From Sediminicola luteus (lineage in GTDB: Bacteria; Bacteroidota; Bacteroidia; Flavobacteriales; Flavobacteriaceae), in assembly GCF_002514735.1 (NCBI RefSeq), contig NZ_NBWU01000005.1, forward strand, positions 496,001 through 560,000: a DNA stretch of 64,000 nt, written 5' to 3'. Under the pieces are notes generated by a model, which was not told the origin of the DNA, did no database searches, and saw nothing but the letters and a program-made list of their open reading frames with translations. A program made the translations under genes and the position numbers. Numbering within the stretch: position 1 is the first letter of the stretch; each line of letters opens with the position of its first letter. Shown here piece after piece: positions 49,694 to 57,791 of the stretch.

Positions 49694-51964
49694 ATGGCAT
49701 TCGATATTGAAATGATTAAACAGGTGTATGCCCAAATGGGAACTCGGATTGATAAGGCCCGGGAGCTTTTGGGAAGACCCTTGACCCTTACCGAAAAAAT
49801 TCTGTATGCCCATTTGTGGGATAAAACACCGAACACCGTGTATACGCGTGGCAAGGATTATGTAGACTTTGCCCCAGACCGCGTGGCTTGTCAAGATGCC
49901 ACGGCACAAATGGCATTGCTACAGTTTATGCATGCGGGCAAGCCTAAGGTTGCCGTGCCTACAACCGTGCATTGCGATCATTTGATACAGGCCAAGGTAG
50001 ATGCGGCCACCGATTTAAAACGAGCCAATGAAACCAGTAGCGAGGTTTTCAATTTCTTGGAATCGGTGTCCAATAAATATGGTATCGGCTTTTGGAAGCC
50101 CGGGGCCGGGATCATACATCAGGTGGTTTTGGAAAATTATGCCTTCCCGGGTGGGATGATGATCGGTACCGATTCGCATACCGTGAATGCAGGCGGATTG
50201 GGCATGTTGGCCATTGGGGTCGGCGGGGCCGATGCCGTAGATGTTATGGCCGGAATGGCCTGGGAGTTGAAGTTCCCAAAATTGATCGGAGTAAAACTGA
50301 CCGGAAAGCTATCGGGTTGGACCGCCCCAAAGGATGTGATTCTCAAAGTAGCCGATATTTTAACCGTAAAAGGCGGTACCGGTGCCATTATCGAATATTT
50401 TGGAGAAGGCGCCCTGGCTATGTCCTGTACCGGAAAAGGTACTATTTGTAATATGGGGGCCGAGGTAGGGGCTACCACTTCTACTTTTGGTTATGACGAT
50501 TCCATGGACCGATACCTTAGGGCCACCGACAGGGCCGACGTGGCAGATGCGGCCCTTGACGTAAAACAGCACTTGACAGCCGACCCAGAGGTGTACGCAG
50601 ATCCCGGAAACTATTTCGACCAGGTGATTGAAATTGATTTAAGCACCTTGGAGCCCCATTTAAATGGACCTTTTACGCCAGATTTGGCCACGCCCATTTC
50701 TAAAATGTCCGAGGCGGCCAAAGCCAACGACTGGCCCTTGAACGTAGAAGTGGGGCTTATCGGCTCCTGTACCAATTCCTCTTACGAAGACATCTCCAGA
50801 GCGGCTTCGTTGGCCAAGCAAGTGGCCCAGAAAAACCTGACCACAAAATCGAAGTTTACCATAACCCCGGGCTCTGAACAAGTACGTTACACCATTGAAC
50901 GGGATGGCTTGATCGATACGTTTAATGAAATCGGGGCCACGGTTTTTGCCAATGCTTGTGGGCCTTGTATCGGGATGTGGGATCGTTACGGCGATAAAGC
51001 CGCCAGTGGCCCCCGAAATACCATTGTGCATTCCTTTAACCGGAACTTTGCCAAACGGGCCGATGGTAACCCGAACACCCTGGCTTTTGTTGGATCGCCC
51101 GAATTGGTTACGGCCATTGCCATTGCTGGTCGGTTGGATTTTAATCCGGTAACCGATACGCTTATCAATAACGATGGACAGGAAGTGCGTTTAGAAGAGC
51201 CCAGGGGTTACGAGCTGCCTCCGGAGGGCTTTGCTGTTGAGGATGCAGGTTTTATGGCACCCGAGGCCGATGGAAGCCATGTGCAAGTGGTGGTGTCGCC
51301 CGATTCGCAGCGTTTGCAGTTGTTGGAGCCTTTTGTGCCGATTTCTTCGGCCAGTTTACAGGGCATGAAACTGCTGATCAAAGCCTTTGGCAAATGTACC
51401 ACCGACCATATTTCCATGGCCGGGCCTTGGTTACGCTATAGGGGGCATTTAGATAATATTGCCAATAATACCCTGATTGGGGCCGTGAACGCTTTTAATA
51501 AGAAAACCAATTTTGTTAAAAATCAGCTTACAGGCGAATATGGGGGTGTACCCGATGTACAGCGGGCCTATAAGGCGGCCGGAATCAAAACACTGGTGGT
51601 GGGTGATCATAATTATGGCGAAGGTTCTTCCAGGGAACACGCGGCCATGCAGCCCAGGCATTTGGGTGTGGCAGCCGTTTTAGTGAAATCTTTTGCCCGT
51701 ATTCACGAGACCAATCTGAAAAAGCAGGGTATGCTCGGACTCACCTTTGCCCAAGAATCCGATTACGATCTGATCCAAGAAGACGATACCTTTAATTTTA
51801 TCGATATCGATGCTTTTGCACCAGGGAAACCTTTGACCATTGAGGTGGCACATAGTAACGGAGCCAAGGATACCATCTTGGCCAACCATACCTATAACGC
51901 CTCTCAGATTGAGTGGTTTAAAGAAGGTTCGGCCTTGAATGTGATCAAAAAAGAAAACGCATAG
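49694..51964 (+). CDS. Aconitate hydratase (mitochondrial/AcnA-type)
   Basis: A 756-residue aconitase of the form found in mitochondria. The cluster ligand motifs are [14 protein letters not shown] and [11 protein letters not shown]. Substrate-site motifs include [27 protein letters not shown] and the swivel-domain [19 protein letters not shown]. It is a second aconitase, unrelated in domain order to the AcnB just upstream. The short PCNQ-type leader of cytosolic AcnA is absent. ATG 49694 gives [15 protein letters not shown]. Confidence 0.95.
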   Translation: MAFDIEMIKQVYAQMGTRIDKARELLGRPLTLTEKILYAHLWDKTPNTVYTRGKDYVDFAPDRVACQDATAQMALLQFMHAGKPKVAVPTTVHCDHLIQAKVDAATDLKRANETSSEVFNFLESVSNKYGIGFWKPGAGIIHQVVLENYAFPGGMMIGTDSHTVNAGGLGMLAIGVGGADAVDVMAGMAWELKFPKLIGVKLTGKLSGWTAPKDVILKVADILTVKGGTGAIIEYFGEGALAMSCTGKGTICNMGAEVGATTSTFGYDDSMDRYLRATDRADVADAALDVKQHLTADPEVYADPGNYFDQVIEIDLSTLEPHLNGPFTPDLATPISKMSEAAKANDWPLNVEVGLIGSCTNSSYEDISRAASLAKQVAQKNLTTKSKFTITPGSEQVRYTIERDGLIDTFNEIGATVFANACGPCIGMWDRYGDKAASGPRNTIVHSFNRNFAKRADGNPNTLAFVGSPELVTAIAIAGRLDFNPVTDTLINNDGQEVRLEEPRGYELPPEGFAVEDAGFMAPEADGSHVQVVVSPDSQRLQLLEPFVPISSASLQGMKLLIKAFGKCTTDHISMAGPWLRYRGHLDNIANNTLIGAVNAFNKKTNFVKNQLTGEYGGVPDVQRAYKAAGIKTLVVGDHNYGEGSSREHAAMQPRHLGVAAVLVKSFARIHETNLKKQGMLGLTFAQESDYDLIQEDDTFNFIDIDAFAPGKPLTIEVAHSNGAKDTILANHTYNASQIEWFKEGSALNVIKKENA

Positions 51965-51970
51965 GTTTTA

Positions 51971-52131
51971 GAGCCTGTTTAAGTTTTATCCTTCAGTTTT
52001 GTTATGGCTCTTTTATCGCCACTTTTTGTTGTAAAAATACTCATTTGGCGCTGCCAAACTCCGTTTTTCACGCCTCAATTGGCAATAAAATGGTCTATAA
52101 CAAATTCTAAAAACACAAATTAAACAGGCTC
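51971..52131. mobile_element. MITE-like element (161 bp) with IS5-type ends
   Basis: The terminal inverted repeats begin GAGCCTGTTTAA (51971-51982) and end TTAAACAGGCTC (52120-52131). With a one-base gap the match extends imperfectly over about 52 bp. The element is flanked by TTA on both sides (51968-51970, 52132-52134), a 3-bp TNA target duplication as made by IS1031/IS5-type elements. No transposase is encoded inside. It sits in the spacer between the acn stop and the downstream terminator. Confidence 0.7.
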
Positions 52132-52151
52132 TTAAGCGTATTAAAAATCAG

Positions 52152-52182
52152 AAAAACTCCTGCCGTCTGGTAGGAGTTTTTT
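52152..52182 (+). terminator. Intrinsic terminator after acn and the MITE-like element
   Basis: AACTCCTGCC - GTCT - GGTAGGAGTT (one G.U pair) with A-run before and T-run after. It lies just right of the element, so the element may have been inserted between the acn stop and its terminator. Confidence 0.88.
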
Positions 52183-52209
52183 AGTTTTGAAACGAAGAAT
52201 TCGAATGCC

Positions 52210-52764
52210 GTGAAGAAAAAGACCCTCCTCAATCTACTCCTGATACTTTTTGTGCTGTCCTTTTTTGTGACCCCCTTGGGGCGCTACGGTAAGCTCTTTT
52301 TAACCCAGCTGTTTGCTTTTGCCCCTACTGAAATCGCTAAGGAGCAACGGCAGCAGATTACCGATTATGATTGGCAGCTTAAAGATCCGGAATGGAACTT
52401 TTTTAATTTCGAGCGTTCTAAAGGTCAGGTGGTCGTTATCAATTTTTGGGCCTCTTGGCGCTTGCCTTCCGAGGTAGAATTACGCAGTTTGGAAAAGCTT
52501 TATAACGAATATGGCGACCGGGTCCACTTTTACTTTATAACCAATGAAGAGCGGGAGCCGGTCATCGAATTTATGGCAGAGAACGACTTTAGCTTCCCAC
52601 TGACCTATTTGATTATAGGGGCCAAAATGCCTGTGGAAGCCAAGGAAGTACCTTCGTCTTATGTAATTGCCAAAAACGGGGATATCGTTGTTCATGAACT
52701 GGGTATTTCCGATTGGGACAACCCGGATACCCGTGATTTACTAAATCGATTACTGGCCCAATGA
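52210..52764 (+). CDS. Thioredoxin-like (TlpA-type) protein lacking the CxxC motif
   Basis: A 184-residue protein from GTG 52210 (KKKTLLNLLLILFVLSFFV); no in-frame ATG is better placed. An N-terminal membrane anchor is followed by a periplasmic thioredoxin fold. The active-site loop reads WASWRLPSE, where the paralogue has WATWCPPC; both cysteines are replaced (R84 and S87). It cannot carry out dithiol-disulfide exchange through that loop. Stop overlaps the next start (ATGA), so it is co-translated with the cysteine-bearing paralogue. A chaperone, scaffold or competitor role is only a guess. Confidence 0.85.
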   Translation: MKKKTLLNLLLILFVLSFFVTPLGRYGKLFLTQLFAFAPTEIAKEQRQQITDYDWQLKDPEWNFFNFERSKGQVVVINFWASWRLPSEVELRSLEKLYNEYGDRVHFYFITNEEREPVIEFMAENDFSFPLTYLIIGAKMPVEAKEVPSSYVIAKNGDIVVHELGISDWDNPDTRDLLNRLLAQ

Positions 52765-53324
52765 TACGTATGACCCGTAAAAAATGGATCAATTTACTCT
52801 GGGTGCTGTTCATGGTGACGGTGTTATTTACCCCAGCGGGTTTTCATATTAAGGTTTTTGTTAACCGGCTGATTTCCTTCTCAGCTACTGAAGTGGCCGA
52901 AGCAGATCGGGAGACATTATCCGATTATCATTGGCCCTTGCAAACTATTGAAGGGAAACGGGTCAATTTAACTGATTTTAAAGGCGAAGTGGTCCTAATC
53001 AATGTTTGGGCTACTTGGTGTCCGCCCTGTGTGGCCGAGATGCCCAGTTTCCAAGAGTTGTACAATGCCTATGGTAATCGGGTACCCATGTTGTTCGTGG
53101 CCCATGATGAAAGGGAAAAGGTAGCACGCTTCTTGGGCAAAAAAGGGTATAAACTTCCCATATATTATGAGGCCGGACCAACTCCTACAGTATTGCAATC
53201 TACAAGTATACCCGTTACTTATGTTGTAGATAAGAAAGGCAGTATACGTGTTCGAAAAGTGGGGGCGGCTGATTGGAATAGTCAAAAAACGCGGACACTA
53301 TTAGATAGCTTGCTGCAAGAGTAA
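52761..53324 (+). CDS. TlpA-family thioredoxin-like disulfide reductase
   Basis: A 187-residue protein with an N-terminal membrane anchor (WVLFMVTVLFTPAGF) and a periplasmic AhpC/TSA-like thioredoxin domain. The redox site WATWCPPC (C87, C90) is intact. The cis-proline region STSIPVTYVVDKKG is present. Likely role: reducing disulfides or cytochrome-c-type cysteines in the periplasm. It is paralogous along its whole length to the upstream cysteine-less protein (shared TP-G motif after the anchor, FLxK-like body). Confidence 0.9.
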   Translation: MIRMTRKKWINLLWVLFMVTVLFTPAGFHIKVFVNRLISFSATEVAEADRETLSDYHWPLQTIEGKRVNLTDFKGEVVLINVWATWCPPCVAEMPSFQELYNAYGNRVPMLFVAHDEREKVARFLGKKGYKLPIYYEAGPTPTVLQSTSIPVTYVVDKKGSIRVRKVGAADWNSQKTRTLLDSLLQE

Positions 53325-53424
53325 GCATGGCTTTCCGGTTTTTTAGTTTTCTATCCCTTATGTCTTTGGGTTTTTGGCGATTAATTCGCATCTTCCGGGG
53401 GCAAACCAAAATCCAATAGAAATA

Positions 53425-54165
53425 ATGAAGAAAAAAGGTATCGTACTTATGGCTTTTTTGGCCATTTTGGGAGTACAATGTAAGACCGAAAAAAAGGCAG
53501 AGGCTAAAGAGGAAGCCGCAACTGCCGAGACCACCCAAGAAACTTCCCAGGCCAATACCGATGGGTGGGTATCACTTACCGAGCCGGGTAGCTGGCGTGG
53601 TTATAATATGGAGAAACTACCCTCGAACTGGAAAATAGAAAATGGGGTAATCGAGTGTTTTGGGGAAGCCGGTGATGTTGGTGGCGATATTATTTCTACC
53701 GAACAATACGAGAGCTTTGAGCTGGAGCTGGAATGGAAGATCAGCAAAGCAGGAAATAGCGGCGTTTTTTATCATGTAGTAGAAGATACCAAATATCATT
53801 CACCTTACCAGACCGGAGCTGAGTATCAAGTATTGGACGATGTTGGTTTTCCCGATCCCATTGAAGATTGGCAGAAAACCGGGGCCAACTATGCCATGCA
53901 TGTGGCCAACGACAAAAAAGTGCTGAAGCCGGTGGGGGAGTGGAACAGTACCCGTATTATCTTTAATAACGGTAAAGTGGAGCACTGGTTAAACGGGGCC
54001 AAAATCGTGGAATTCGATAAATATACAGACGATTGGAAAGAACGTCGCAATAGCGGAAAATGGGAAGATTTCCCAGATTACGGTAAAGCCAATTCGGGCT
54101 ACCTTGGGTTGCAGGACCACGGTTCGGGCGTATGGTTCCGTAAGGTACGGGTACGTAGGTTGTAA
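53425..54165 (+). CDS. DUF1080 (3-keto-disaccharide hydrolase) lipoprotein
   Basis: About 246 residues from ATG 53425; a longer frame from 53374 lacks a signal start. The signal ends ILGVQCKTE, a lipoprotein cysteine. A low-complexity acidic linker (KAEAKEEAATAETTQETS) leads to the jelly-roll DUF1080 domain: GWRGYN-like start, NGVIEC, SGVFYHVVED, GAEYQVLDD and GYLGLQDHGSGVWFRKVRVR. Family members cleave 3-keto-glycosides; this matches the sugar-oxidation systems of Bacteroidota, though no oxidase is adjacent. Confidence 0.92.
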   Translation: MKKKGIVLMAFLAILGVQCKTEKKAEAKEEAATAETTQETSQANTDGWVSLTEPGSWRGYNMEKLPSNWKIENGVIECFGEAGDVGGDIISTEQYESFELELEWKISKAGNSGVFYHVVEDTKYHSPYQTGAEYQVLDDVGFPDPIEDWQKTGANYAMHVANDKKVLKPVGEWNSTRIIFNNGKVEHWLNGAKIVEFDKYTDDWKERRNSGKWEDFPDYGKANSGYLGLQDHGSGVWFRKVRVRRL

Positions 54166-54169
54166 AGTA

Positions 54170-55420
54170 TTAAAATTTTCTGTCCGGAGAAAAGCCTTCC
54201 AAAGCCATGGAGGGCTTTTTTTCTGCGATAAGCTCACTAACCAATTTTCCGGTGGCGGGGCCTAAACTCCACCCCATCATGGCATGGCCGCTGGCTATGG
54301 TCAGGTTTTTGAACTTTTGGGTACGGCCTATATAGGGTAGTCCGTCGGGTGACACCGGGCGTAATCCGCATTGGGCGGCATCTATTTCGGCCTCGGTAAT
54401 ACTTAGGTCTTGGTAATAGGCACTAGCCGCTTTCGCGATACTTTCTACCCGTTTACGCATAATGTTATGGTTTATGCCAGAAAGCTCCATAGTACCGGCA
54501 AAACGGGTAAAACCGGCCATGGGGGTTACGGCCACCTTGGCATCCATTAAAATAGCAGGGATTTTTACGGCCGTAGGCCTGTTTAGGTTAATGCGATAGC
54601 CTTTGCCAGCCTGTATGGGTATGTTCAATCCTAATTTTTTGGCCAGTGGAAAACTCCAAGATCCTGCTGCCAAGACTACTTCATCGGCCGCATAGGCACC
54701 TTTGTTGGTGCTAATCCCTGTGATTTGGCTTCCGTTTACACTAAAATCTACAACTTCTTCCTCTTTTTTAATGGTTACCCCGGCTTGGATCAAAAAGTCC
54801 TTCAATTTGCCCATAAGTTGATCTGGGGTCGTGTGGGCGTCACATTCGTAGTGTACGGCCCCTTTTATGTCCGTCACCAAATTGGGTTGTAGTTGGTCTA
54901 ATTGATTTCTATCTAGTAGGGCAACTTCCAAGCCTTCGGCAGCCGCACGGTCGGCTACTTCTTTCTCGTGTAGGCCTTCGGCTTCCGATTTGTACAGCAT
55001 CAAAAGTCCTTTTTTCTCCAATTGGAATTCGCCCAAGTCTTTCGACTCCCAAAGTGCGGTATAGAGTTCTTTGCTTAGTAAGTTAATGTCCCGAATCAAA
55101 GGAATGGCGCGTTCTACATTGGCCTTAGTGGCCGACTTGTTAAAATGCCAACTCCACTTTATAAAATCCCAATCAAATCGGGGTTTCATATAAAAGGGAC
55201 TACTGCTGTTAAACATGTATTTTATGCCTTGGGCCATCATGCCTGGCGCGGCCAAGGGTATAATATGACTAGGGGTCAAGTATCCGGCGTTAACGTAAGA
55301 TGCGCCGCCATCCATTCCCGATTTATCCAATACGGTTACCTGATGTCCTTCCTGCTGCAAATAATAGGCGGTAGAAAGCCCTATAATGCCTCCGCCCACA
55401 ACCAATACCTTCTTTGACAT
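54170..55420 (-). CDS. FAD-dependent D-amino-acid dehydrogenase-like oxidoreductase
   Basis: A 416-residue DAO-fold enzyme with the dinucleotide motif VVGGGIIGLSTAYYL at the start and MDGGASYVNAGYLTP following. The C-terminal GLRPVSPDGLPYIGRT and SGHAMMGWSLGPATGK are typical of DadA. It probably oxidises a D-amino acid or hydroxyproline derivative; the exact substrate is not readable. Convergent with the DUF1080 gene, only 4 bp away. Confidence 0.9.
   Translation of the reverse strand: MSKKVLVVGGGIIGLSTAYYLQQEGHQVTVLDKSGMDGGASYVNAGYLTPSHIIPLAAPGMMAQGIKYMFNSSSPFYMKPRFDWDFIKWSWHFNKSATKANVERAIPLIRDINLLSKELYTALWESKDLGEFQLEKKGLLMLYKSEAEGLHEKEVADRAAAEGLEVALLDRNQLDQLQPNLVTDIKGAVHYECDAHTTPDQLMGKLKDFLIQAGVTIKKEEEVVDFSVNGSQITGISTNKGAYAADEVVLAAGSWSFPLAKKLGLNIPIQAGKGYRINLNRPTAVKIPAILMDAKVAVTPMAGFTRFAGTMELSGINHNIMRKRVESIAKAASAYYQDLSITEAEIDAAQCGLRPVSPDGLPYIGRTQKFKNLTIASGHAMMGWSLGPATGKLVSELIAEKKPSMALEGFSPDRKF
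54191..54222 (+). terminator. Terminator of the DUF1080 gene inside the 3' end of the convergent oxidase gene
   Basis: AAAGCCTTCC - N8 - GGAGGGCTTT (one G.U) with a T-run. The hairpin lies within the coding 3' end of the DadA-like gene on the opposite strand. Confidence 0.75.
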
Positions 55421-55544
55421 AGTTCAACTAAAAAAAAGTGGATTATCCTTCAAAATAACGAAATGTTACCGAGATTTAATACGGTTCTCGCCTTAGAAAA
55501 TGGGTACAGGATAATATTGGATCAGAAGATGGGAATAGAGTGAA

Positions 55545-55570
55545 ATAAAAAGACCATCCGAAGATGGCCT
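55545..55570 (-). terminator. Intrinsic terminator of tRNA-Leu
   Basis: Minus strand: AGGCCATC - TTCG - GATGGTCT (one G.U) followed by TTTTATTT. Confidence 0.85.
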
Positions 55571-55572
55571 TG

Positions 55573-55656
55573 TGCCCACGACTGGATTCGAACCAGCACG
55601 TCCTTGCGAACACCACCCCCTCAAGATGGCGTGTCTACCAATTCCACCACGTGGGC
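55573..55656 (-). tRNA. tRNA-Leu (GAG anticodon)
   Basis: An 84-nt minus-strand cloverleaf. The acceptor stem is GCCCACG/CGTGGGC, the D-loop contains TTGGTAGAC, the anticodon loop TTGAGGG sits in a CCATC/GGTGG stem, and the long class II variable arm is GTTCGCAAGGAC. The T-arm is GGTTCGAATCC. CCA is not encoded. It decodes CUC/CUU. Confidence 0.96.
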
Positions 55657-55668
55657 TTGGAAAGCGGA

Positions 55669-55700
55669 TAAATGTAAGCACACAAATATCCATAAACAAA
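55669..55700 (-). promoter_or_regulatory. Promoter of tRNA-Leu
   Basis: Minus strand: TTTG (55697-55700), 20-base spacer, TACATTTA (55669-55676; seven of eight bases fit TAnnTTTG), 12 bases before the tRNA 5' end. Confidence 0.7.
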
Positions 55701-55726
55701 AAAAGTTAAGCCTAAACTTAACTTTT
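55694..55726 (-). terminator. Intrinsic terminator of tRNA-Lys
   Basis: AAAAGTTAAG - CCTAAA - CTTAACTTTT, a 10-bp perfect stem, T-run on the minus strand. It lies 3 bases past the tRNA-Lys 3' end, so the two tRNAs are separate units. Confidence 0.9.
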
Positions 55727-55729
55727 TCG

Positions 55730-55802
55730 TGACTCGACTGGGGCTCGAACCCAGGACCCTCTCCTTAAAAGGGAGATGCTCTACCAACTGAGCTATCGAG
55801 TC
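55730..55802 (-). tRNA. tRNA-Lys (TTT anticodon)
   Basis: A 73-nt minus-strand tRNA: acceptor GACTCGA/TCGAGTC, D-arm AGCTCAGTTGGTAGAGC, anticodon loop CTTTTAA (anticodon TTT), T-arm CTGGGTTCGAGCCCCAG, discriminator A. CCA is not encoded. Confidence 0.97.
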
Positions 55803-56153
55803 GAATTTTGCGGTGACATATTTGTCGTTTGCGGGTGCAAATATAGCACCATTATTTGTTTAAACAAGGCCTTTTTAAATTTATTTCGATTTTTTTTGAG
55901 AAGCCGGCATTTTAATCCAATTTTACCTCATAACCCTTGGGAATGCCCTATGTATAGTGCTACGAGGCTTGTAGGTTTGTGCATTTGTTTGCCATTCAAT
56001 TGGTTATAGGTAGGGTGTTGTACTGGGTTATCTTTACTTTGCTTAATAATCCCATATATCCGGACTTATAAAGCGCTAAATTTGCAATCTGTTTTTCGAA
56101 TCCTAATTTTTTTATTGGGACGAAAAAATGAGTTCAACTAATAAAATTCGAGA
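55803..56153. other. Spacer between tRNA-Lys and aroK
   Basis: No gene. It carries the tRNA-Lys promoter on the minus strand and a -7-like TAAATTTG for aroK (56077-56084) with no clear -33 partner. The remainder is AT-rich and shows nothing else recognisable. Confidence 0.6.
55838..55867 (-). promoter_or_regulatory. Promoter of tRNA-Lys
   Basis: Minus strand: TTG (55865-55867), 19-base spacer, TATATTTG (55838-55845), matching the Flavobacterium consensus; the tRNA starts about 35 bases downstream. Confidence 0.7.
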
Positions 56154-56669
56154 ATGAAAATCGTACTACTTGGCTATATGGGTTCTGGTAAATCTACCAT
56201 TGGAAAAGCCTTGGCCCAATACCTGCAATGTGATTTTATGGATTTGGATGCCTATATCGAAACCGAGCAGGGTATGGCCATTGCCGAGTTGTTCAAAGCT
56301 AAAGGGGAAATCTTTTTTAGGCGCGAAGAAAGCCGTGCCCTTAAGGCCGTTTTGGCTCAAAATGATAGTCTAGTGCTCGCTTTGGGTGGTGGTACCCCTT
56401 GTTATGGAACCAATATGGACGATATTCTGGAACATGCCACTACCTCTGTGTATTTGGACATGTCCATTCCTGCCTTGGTCGAACGCCTTACCCATGAAAA
56501 AGCCCAACGCCCACTCATAGCCCATTTGGCAGACGAAGAATTAGGGGAGTTTATCGGGAAACATCTTTTTGAAAGAAGGCCTTTTTACAGAAAAGCCGCC
56601 CATATCATAAACTGCGACGACAAATCGGTGGCTGCAATCGTCAATGAAATTCGAAACCTACTCCAATAA
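56154..56669 (+). CDS. aroK: Shikimate kinase
   Basis: A 171-residue enzyme phosphorylating shikimate in aromatic amino-acid synthesis. Walker A is GYMGSGKST (7-15), the shikimate site includes DLDAYIE and ALGGGTP, and the lid has ERRPFYRKAA. ATG 56154 is the natural start. Its 3' end overlaps the convergent phosphoribosyltransferase gene by 12 bp. Confidence 0.96.
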   Translation: MKIVLLGYMGSGKSTIGKALAQYLQCDFMDLDAYIETEQGMAIAELFKAKGEIFFRREESRALKAVLAQNDSLVLALGGGTPCYGTNMDDILEHATTSVYLDMSIPALVERLTHEKAQRPLIAHLADEELGEFIGKHLFERRPFYRKAAHIINCDDKSVAAIVNEIRNLLQ

Positions 56670-57155
56670 GACTTTATCGTTACCTTCAGAAAATACCACT
56701 TCTACATGTTCGTGAAGTGATGTGGAAAGCGAAATGCCTTTAAAATCGGCCTTGACCGGATATTTTTTATGGTTACGATTCACTAAAACCGCGGTTTTCA
56801 GGCGTAGCAAAGGCACCTGTAAAAAATGATGGACCCCATAAATCAAAGTTGAACCCGAATTCAAGACGTCATCAACCAAGACAAGGGGTTTGTTGGTATA
56901 GGTCTCGGGGCTTAAATTGGTGGTAACCCCACTTTGTAACGGATTCTTTTTATCCATACTTACTTCCCCTAGGGTTATGGTGGCATCACTGATATCACTT
57001 AAGACCTTGGCCAATCGTTTCGCGAATTCCATACCACCACCGGTTATCCCGGCCAAGATTATTTCATCTTCCGAAACATTGGATTCCAGTATCTGATAGG
57101 CGATTCGTCTAATTTTATGCTGAATCTGTTGGTGGCTAAGAATGGTGTTTTCCAT
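56658..57155 (-). CDS. Type I phosphoribosyltransferase (PyrR-like)
   Basis: A 165-residue protein with the PRPP-binding loop LVLVDDVLNSGSTLIYGV and an N-terminal GITGGGMEFAKRLAK. It resembles the PyrR/uracil phosphoribosyltransferase branch in size and loop. Regulation of pyr genes cannot be assumed: no pyr gene is near. It may instead salvage a base. A CAAATATA (-7 on the minus strand) sits at 57160-57167. Confidence 0.88.
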   Translation of the reverse strand: MENTILSHQQIQHKIRRIAYQILESNVSEDEIILAGITGGGMEFAKRLAKVLSDISDATITLGEVSMDKKNPLQSGVTTNLSPETYTNKPLVLVDDVLNSGSTLIYGVHHFLQVPLLRLKTAVLVNRNHKKYPVKADFKGISLSTSLHEHVEVVFSEGNDKVLLE

Positions 57156-57297
57156 AACACAAATATAGTTTATAGTAAAAAGCGAATAGGGGTAAGAACT
57201 AAAAAGTTAAGCCGGGAACCGATTTTTCAGGCCAAGGAATTGAAGAGACTTGTTATTGTGGTAGCCCGTGCATTATAAAACCGCTTTAGTTGCGTTC

Positions 57298-57675
57298 TTA
57301 TTCCGATTCGTCAGTATCGAGATAATCATCTATATCGCGGCGGTCTTTTTTGGTAGGCCTGCCCATGCCTTTTTTACGGTAATGCTCTTTGGCAAATTTG
57401 AGTAGGTCGGTATGGGCTGTGGCCTCTTTCGGGGTAGTGTCTTTTCTATATATGTCTACCAGTTTGGCCCCCACACGACTTTTAGGGATGTCCAACACCA
57501 CCAGCTCATAATTGATTTGGTTTTTGCGAAGTATAATGGCATCGCCCACATATACCTCGCGTGAAGGTTTTATGATTTTACCATTGATTTTTACATGGCC
57601 TTTTTTACAGGCCTCGGTACCCATATTACGTGTCTTAAAATAGCGTAAACACCACAAAAACTTGTCAATTCGCAT
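57298..57675 (-). CDS. S4 RNA-binding domain protein (Hsp15/HslR-like)
   Basis: About 125 residues from ATG 57675 (MRIDKFLWCLRYFKTR); three codons further upstream is another ATG. The S4 domain covers residues ~1-60 (RIDKFLWCLRYF, GHVKINGKIIKPS, VYVGDAI). Proteins of this type bind stalled 50S-peptidyl-tRNA complexes or other structured RNA. A basic tail (YRKKGMGRPTKKDRRDI) follows and ends acidic. Confidence 0.9.
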   Translation of the reverse strand: MRIDKFLWCLRYFKTRNMGTEACKKGHVKINGKIIKPSREVYVGDAIILRKNQINYELVVLDIPKSRVGAKLVDIYRKDTTPKEATAHTDLLKFAKEHYRKKGMGRPTKKDRRDIDDYLDTDESE

Positions 57676-57791
57676 AAGAACCAAAATGTTTGTTAAGGTA
57701 GCTCACAAAAATAGTGGAAAATTGTATCTTGCCCGCTTAAAATCCGCCTAATGCGTGCGTTTTGGCCAAGGGTGGTAAATTAAAAAGATTG

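Noticed and set aside
55493-55699. 68-codon minus-strand frame over tRNA-Leu
   Set aside because: Overlaps the tRNA, its promoter and its terminator; non-coding.
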